Assembly (NCBI GenBank): GCA_946479005.1
Contig: CAMLEM010000099.1
Coordinates: 1-6,621 of the forward strand
Reading direction: 5' to 3'
From: an uncultured Chitinophagaceae bacterium
GTDB lineage: Bacteria > Bacteroidota > Bacteroidia > Chitinophagales > Chitinophagaceae
Length of the DNA: 6,621 bases
The notes under the pieces are model-generated. The model did not search any database. It had not been told where the DNA came from and saw only the letters and a list, made by a program, of their open reading frames with translations. This document shows positions 5,042-6,621 of this stretch, piece after piece. Each line of letters begins with the position of its first letter. Position 1 is the first letter of the stretch. The position numbers and the translations under genes are program-made.

Positions 5042-5755
5042 TTATCCTCTCACAAGGGTGCCTACCTTTTCCCCGGTGACCACCCGGCGTAGATTCCCTT
5101 CCTTGTTCATATCAAAGACAATGATAGGCAGGTTGTTTTCCATACAAAGCGTGAAGGCGGTCATATCCATTACGCTCAGCTTTTGATCAATGCAATCCTG
5201 GAAGCTCAGCACATTGTATTTTGTGGCCTTGGGGTCTTTCTCGGGATCCGCCGTATAGATACCGTCCACCCGGGTACCTTTCAGGATCACATCCGCATTG
5301 ATCTCTATGGCTCTCAGGGAACCGGCGGTGTCGGTAGTGAAATAGGGATTTCCGGTCCCGGCTCCGAAGATCACCACCCTTCCTTTTTCCAGGTGACGGA
5401 TGGCTCTTCTTCGTATGTAAGGTTCGGCGATCTGTTCCATTTTAATGGCGCTCTGAAGCCGGGTATAAACGCCCACCTTTTCCAGGCCTGCCTGTACCGC
5501 CATCCCGTTGATGACAGTGGCCAGCATCCCCATATAATCTCCGTGAGCCCGCTCAATGCCCGTCTCCGCCTCGTTCATTCCCCGGTAGATATTGCCGCCG
5601 CCGATCACCACTGCAACCTGTACTCCCAGTTCCGTGATGGATTTTATGTCGCGGGCATACATCGCGATCACATTGGTATCAAAACCATAGGTGCCGTCCC
5701 CCATCAGGGCCTCGCCGGATAACTTGAGTAAAATTCTTTTGTACTTCGGTAACAT
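5042..5755 (-). CDS. pyrH: UMP kinase
   Basis: A 237-residue bacterial UMP kinase of the amino-acid kinase fold, phosphorylating UMP to UDP with ATP in pyrimidine nucleotide synthesis; the family works as a cytoplasmic hexamer, usually activated by GTP and inhibited by UTP. The length is standard. Visible motifs: [11 protein letters not shown] (7-17) with the phosphate-binding lysine K11, [11 protein letters not shown] (49-59), HGDYMGM with D73 (71-77), [15 protein letters not shown] region (128-143) with the UMP-binding [23 protein letters not shown] (159-171) that holds the ATP base, and VMDMTAF (195-201). Start at the ATG 5755 gives the normal [14 protein letters not shown] opening. It is preceded by a methyltransferase gene on the same strand (56 nt) and followed by the coiled-coil gene (87 nt). 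The ribosome recycling factor gene frr, often next to pyrH, is not present on either side here. Confidence 0.98.
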   Translation of the reverse strand: MLPKYKRILLKLSGEALMGDGTYGFDTNVIAMYARDIKSITELGVQVAVVIGGGNIYRGMNEAETGIERAHGDYMGMLATVINGMAVQAGLEKVGVYTRLQSAIKMEQIAEPYIRRRAIRHLEKGRVVIFGAGTGNPYFTTDTAGSLRAIEINADVILKGTRVDGIYTADPEKDPKATKYNVLSFQDCIDQKLSVMDMTAFTLCMENNLPIIVFDMNKEGNLRRVVTGEKVGTLVRG

Positions 5756-5773
5756 GTGGGAATTTTTGCGGTG

Positions 5774-5781
5774 CGAAGATA
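5774..5781 (-). promoter_or_regulatory. weak -7-like element upstream of pyrH
   Basis: On the minus strand TATCTTCG (5781-5774) differs from TAnnTTTG at one fixed position and lies 18 nt before the pyrH ATG. The same nonamer CTTATCTTC occurs upstream of the GH97 gene (799-791 on the minus strand) at a similar distance from its start codon. No TTG is seen 19-21 bp upstream. Low-confidence call. Confidence 0.25.
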
Positions 5782-5811
5782 AGATTCCAGACGGTGAGGG
5801 GCCGGGAAAAT

Positions 5812-6609
5812 CTATTTTGATGCGAGCAGGGAATAGACCATCGGGATCTTACCCTCCATACCCCTGACCCTCCAGTTTCCGTCCTCACCTTCCACGATAT
5901 TCTGAAAACAGGGATAGGGCGAATACATATGTTCGTTGAAGAATTGCAGCCGCAAACCCGCTCCCAGGAGCGCATTCAGCACTTCGCTGATGCTGTGGTT
6001 CCAGCTGTATTCCTTACCGGCGACAGGTGCCTCCCGGTCTGTATATGTGCCCGTGGAATCCGTTACGATCAGTTCCCTGTTATCGTAGTAATATTTAATT
6101 CCTTTGAATTCATCATCAAACATCCACACCACCGGGTGAAATTCCGCCATATAGAATACACCGCCCGGCCTGAGATAATGCGCAATGATGCGTGCCCACT
6201 CATCGAGGTCAGGCAGCCATCCTATCACTCCATAGCTTGTAAAAACGATGTCGAACTGCTCCTCCAGGTGTTTTTCAAGGTCGTACACATTGCAGCAAAT
6301 GAAGCGGGCATCCAGGGCCAGCTCATCATTGAGCTTACGGGCCTCCTCAATGGAAGAATTGGAAAGATCCATCCCCGTAACCTTTGCGCCACGGCGGGCC
6401 CAGTCCAGGCTGTCCATTCCAAAATGGCATTGCAGATGTAGCATCGTTTTCCCACTGACATCGCCGAGTTCCCCCGATTCGATCGGGGTGAGCGCCGGTT
6501 TTCCTTTCTTAAATCCTTCAACATCGTAAAAACCGGAATCCTTATGCACAGTGGTGCGCTGGTTCCAGAGGTCCTTATTGGCCTCGAAGTATTCCTGGTA
6601 TTCTTTCAT
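5812..6609 (-). CDS. class I SAM-dependent methyltransferase
   Basis: A 265-residue cytoplasmic protein with a Rossmann-type SAM-binding domain. Motif I is [16 protein letters not shown] (56-71), the LHLQCHFG variant of the more usual LDLGCGxG; D81 in VTGMDLS (77-83) is the acidic residue after strand 2 that binds the ribose of SAM; NVYDL (107-111) and the strand 4 segment [20 protein letters not shown] (119-138) follow, then [17 protein letters not shown] (146-162). The C-terminal hundred residues (YYYDNREL, then [33 protein letters not shown] at 201-233) probably form the substrate-binding part. The substrate cannot be told; free-standing proteins of this type act on small molecules as a rule, which is inference. 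The ATG at 6609 gives a natural start ([18 protein letters not shown]); only 12 nt of upstream sequence are in the window, so its promoter cannot be judged. pyrH follows after 56 nt on the same strand. Confidence 0.9.
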   Translation of the reverse strand: MKEYQEYFEANKDLWNQRTTVHKDSGFYDVEGFKKGKPALTPIESGELGDVSGKTMLHLQCHFGMDSLDWARRGAKVTGMDLSNSSIEEARKLNDELALDARFICCNVYDLEKHLEEQFDIVFTSYGVIGWLPDLDEWARIIAHYLRPGGVFYMAEFHPVVWMFDDEFKGIKYYYDNRELIVTDSTGTYTDREAPVAGKEYSWNHSISEVLNALLGAGLRLQFFNEHMYSPYPCFQNIVEGEDGNWRVRGMEGKIPMVYSLLASK

Positions 6610-6621
6610 AGCAGCTGTATT

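Noticed and set aside
5183..5722. 179-codon plus-strand frame antisense to pyrH
   Set aside because: pyrH is unmistakable in the opposite strand; the antisense product has no family features or plausible promoter.
5929..6441. 170-codon plus-strand frame antisense to the methyltransferase
   Set aside because: Shadow of the methyltransferase frame, which carries SAM-binding motifs in the right order.
1..6621. Mobile elements, CRISPR arrays, tRNA or rRNA genes, toxin-antitoxin or defence genes
   Set aside because: I looked for repeated units, transposase or integrase motifs, direct repeats, cloverleaf-like stretches and paired small genes and saw none; all gaps between genes are short (longest about 127 nt).

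Overview
The window reads as an ordinary chromosomal housekeeping segment from a member of the Bacteroidota, most likely a Chitinophagaceae-like lineage. Four things point there: a glycoside hydrolase family 97 (GH97) N-terminal domain, a tiny ribosomal protein THX gene, a DUF4286-type protein, and promoter-like elements resembling the Bacteroidota sigma factor consensus (TTG near -33, TAnnTTTG near -7) with no clear Shine-Dalgarno sequences. The order- and family-level placement is inference; no rRNA or other decisive marker is present.

Layout, left to right. A GH97 glycosidase gene on the minus strand runs off the left edge, so only its first 257 codons and signal peptide are here. Just upstream of it, on the same strand, is a LOG/TIGR00730-family Rossmann protein. 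A 39-bp divergent gap then leads to a plus-strand pair, exodeoxyribonuclease III and a DUF4286 protein 3 nt downstream, closed by a probable terminator. Next come HU (nucleoid protein) and the 35-residue ribosomal protein THX, both plus strand. THX ends on the base next to the last base of the convergent pdxH gene. From there to the right edge everything is on the minus strand. In transcription order these are a class I SAM methyltransferase, UMP kinase (pyrH), a membrane-anchored coiled-coil protein of unknown function, and pyridoxamine 5'-phosphate oxidase (pdxH).

The genes cover DNA repair (ExoIII), DNA packaging (HU), the ribosome (THX), pyrimidine nucleotide synthesis (PyrH), vitamin B6 salvage (PdxH), nucleotide hydrolysis (probable LOG activity) and outer polysaccharide use (GH97). 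They do not form one pathway, and I see no mobile element, CRISPR array, tRNA, rRNA or defence system. The points most worth a second look are the coiled-coil membrane protein next to pyrH where frr is often found, two inverted repeats in promoter regions (803-821 and 1583-1602), a possible leaderless start for pdxH, and the zero-gap convergence of THX and pdxH. I did not find a convincing undescribed system.
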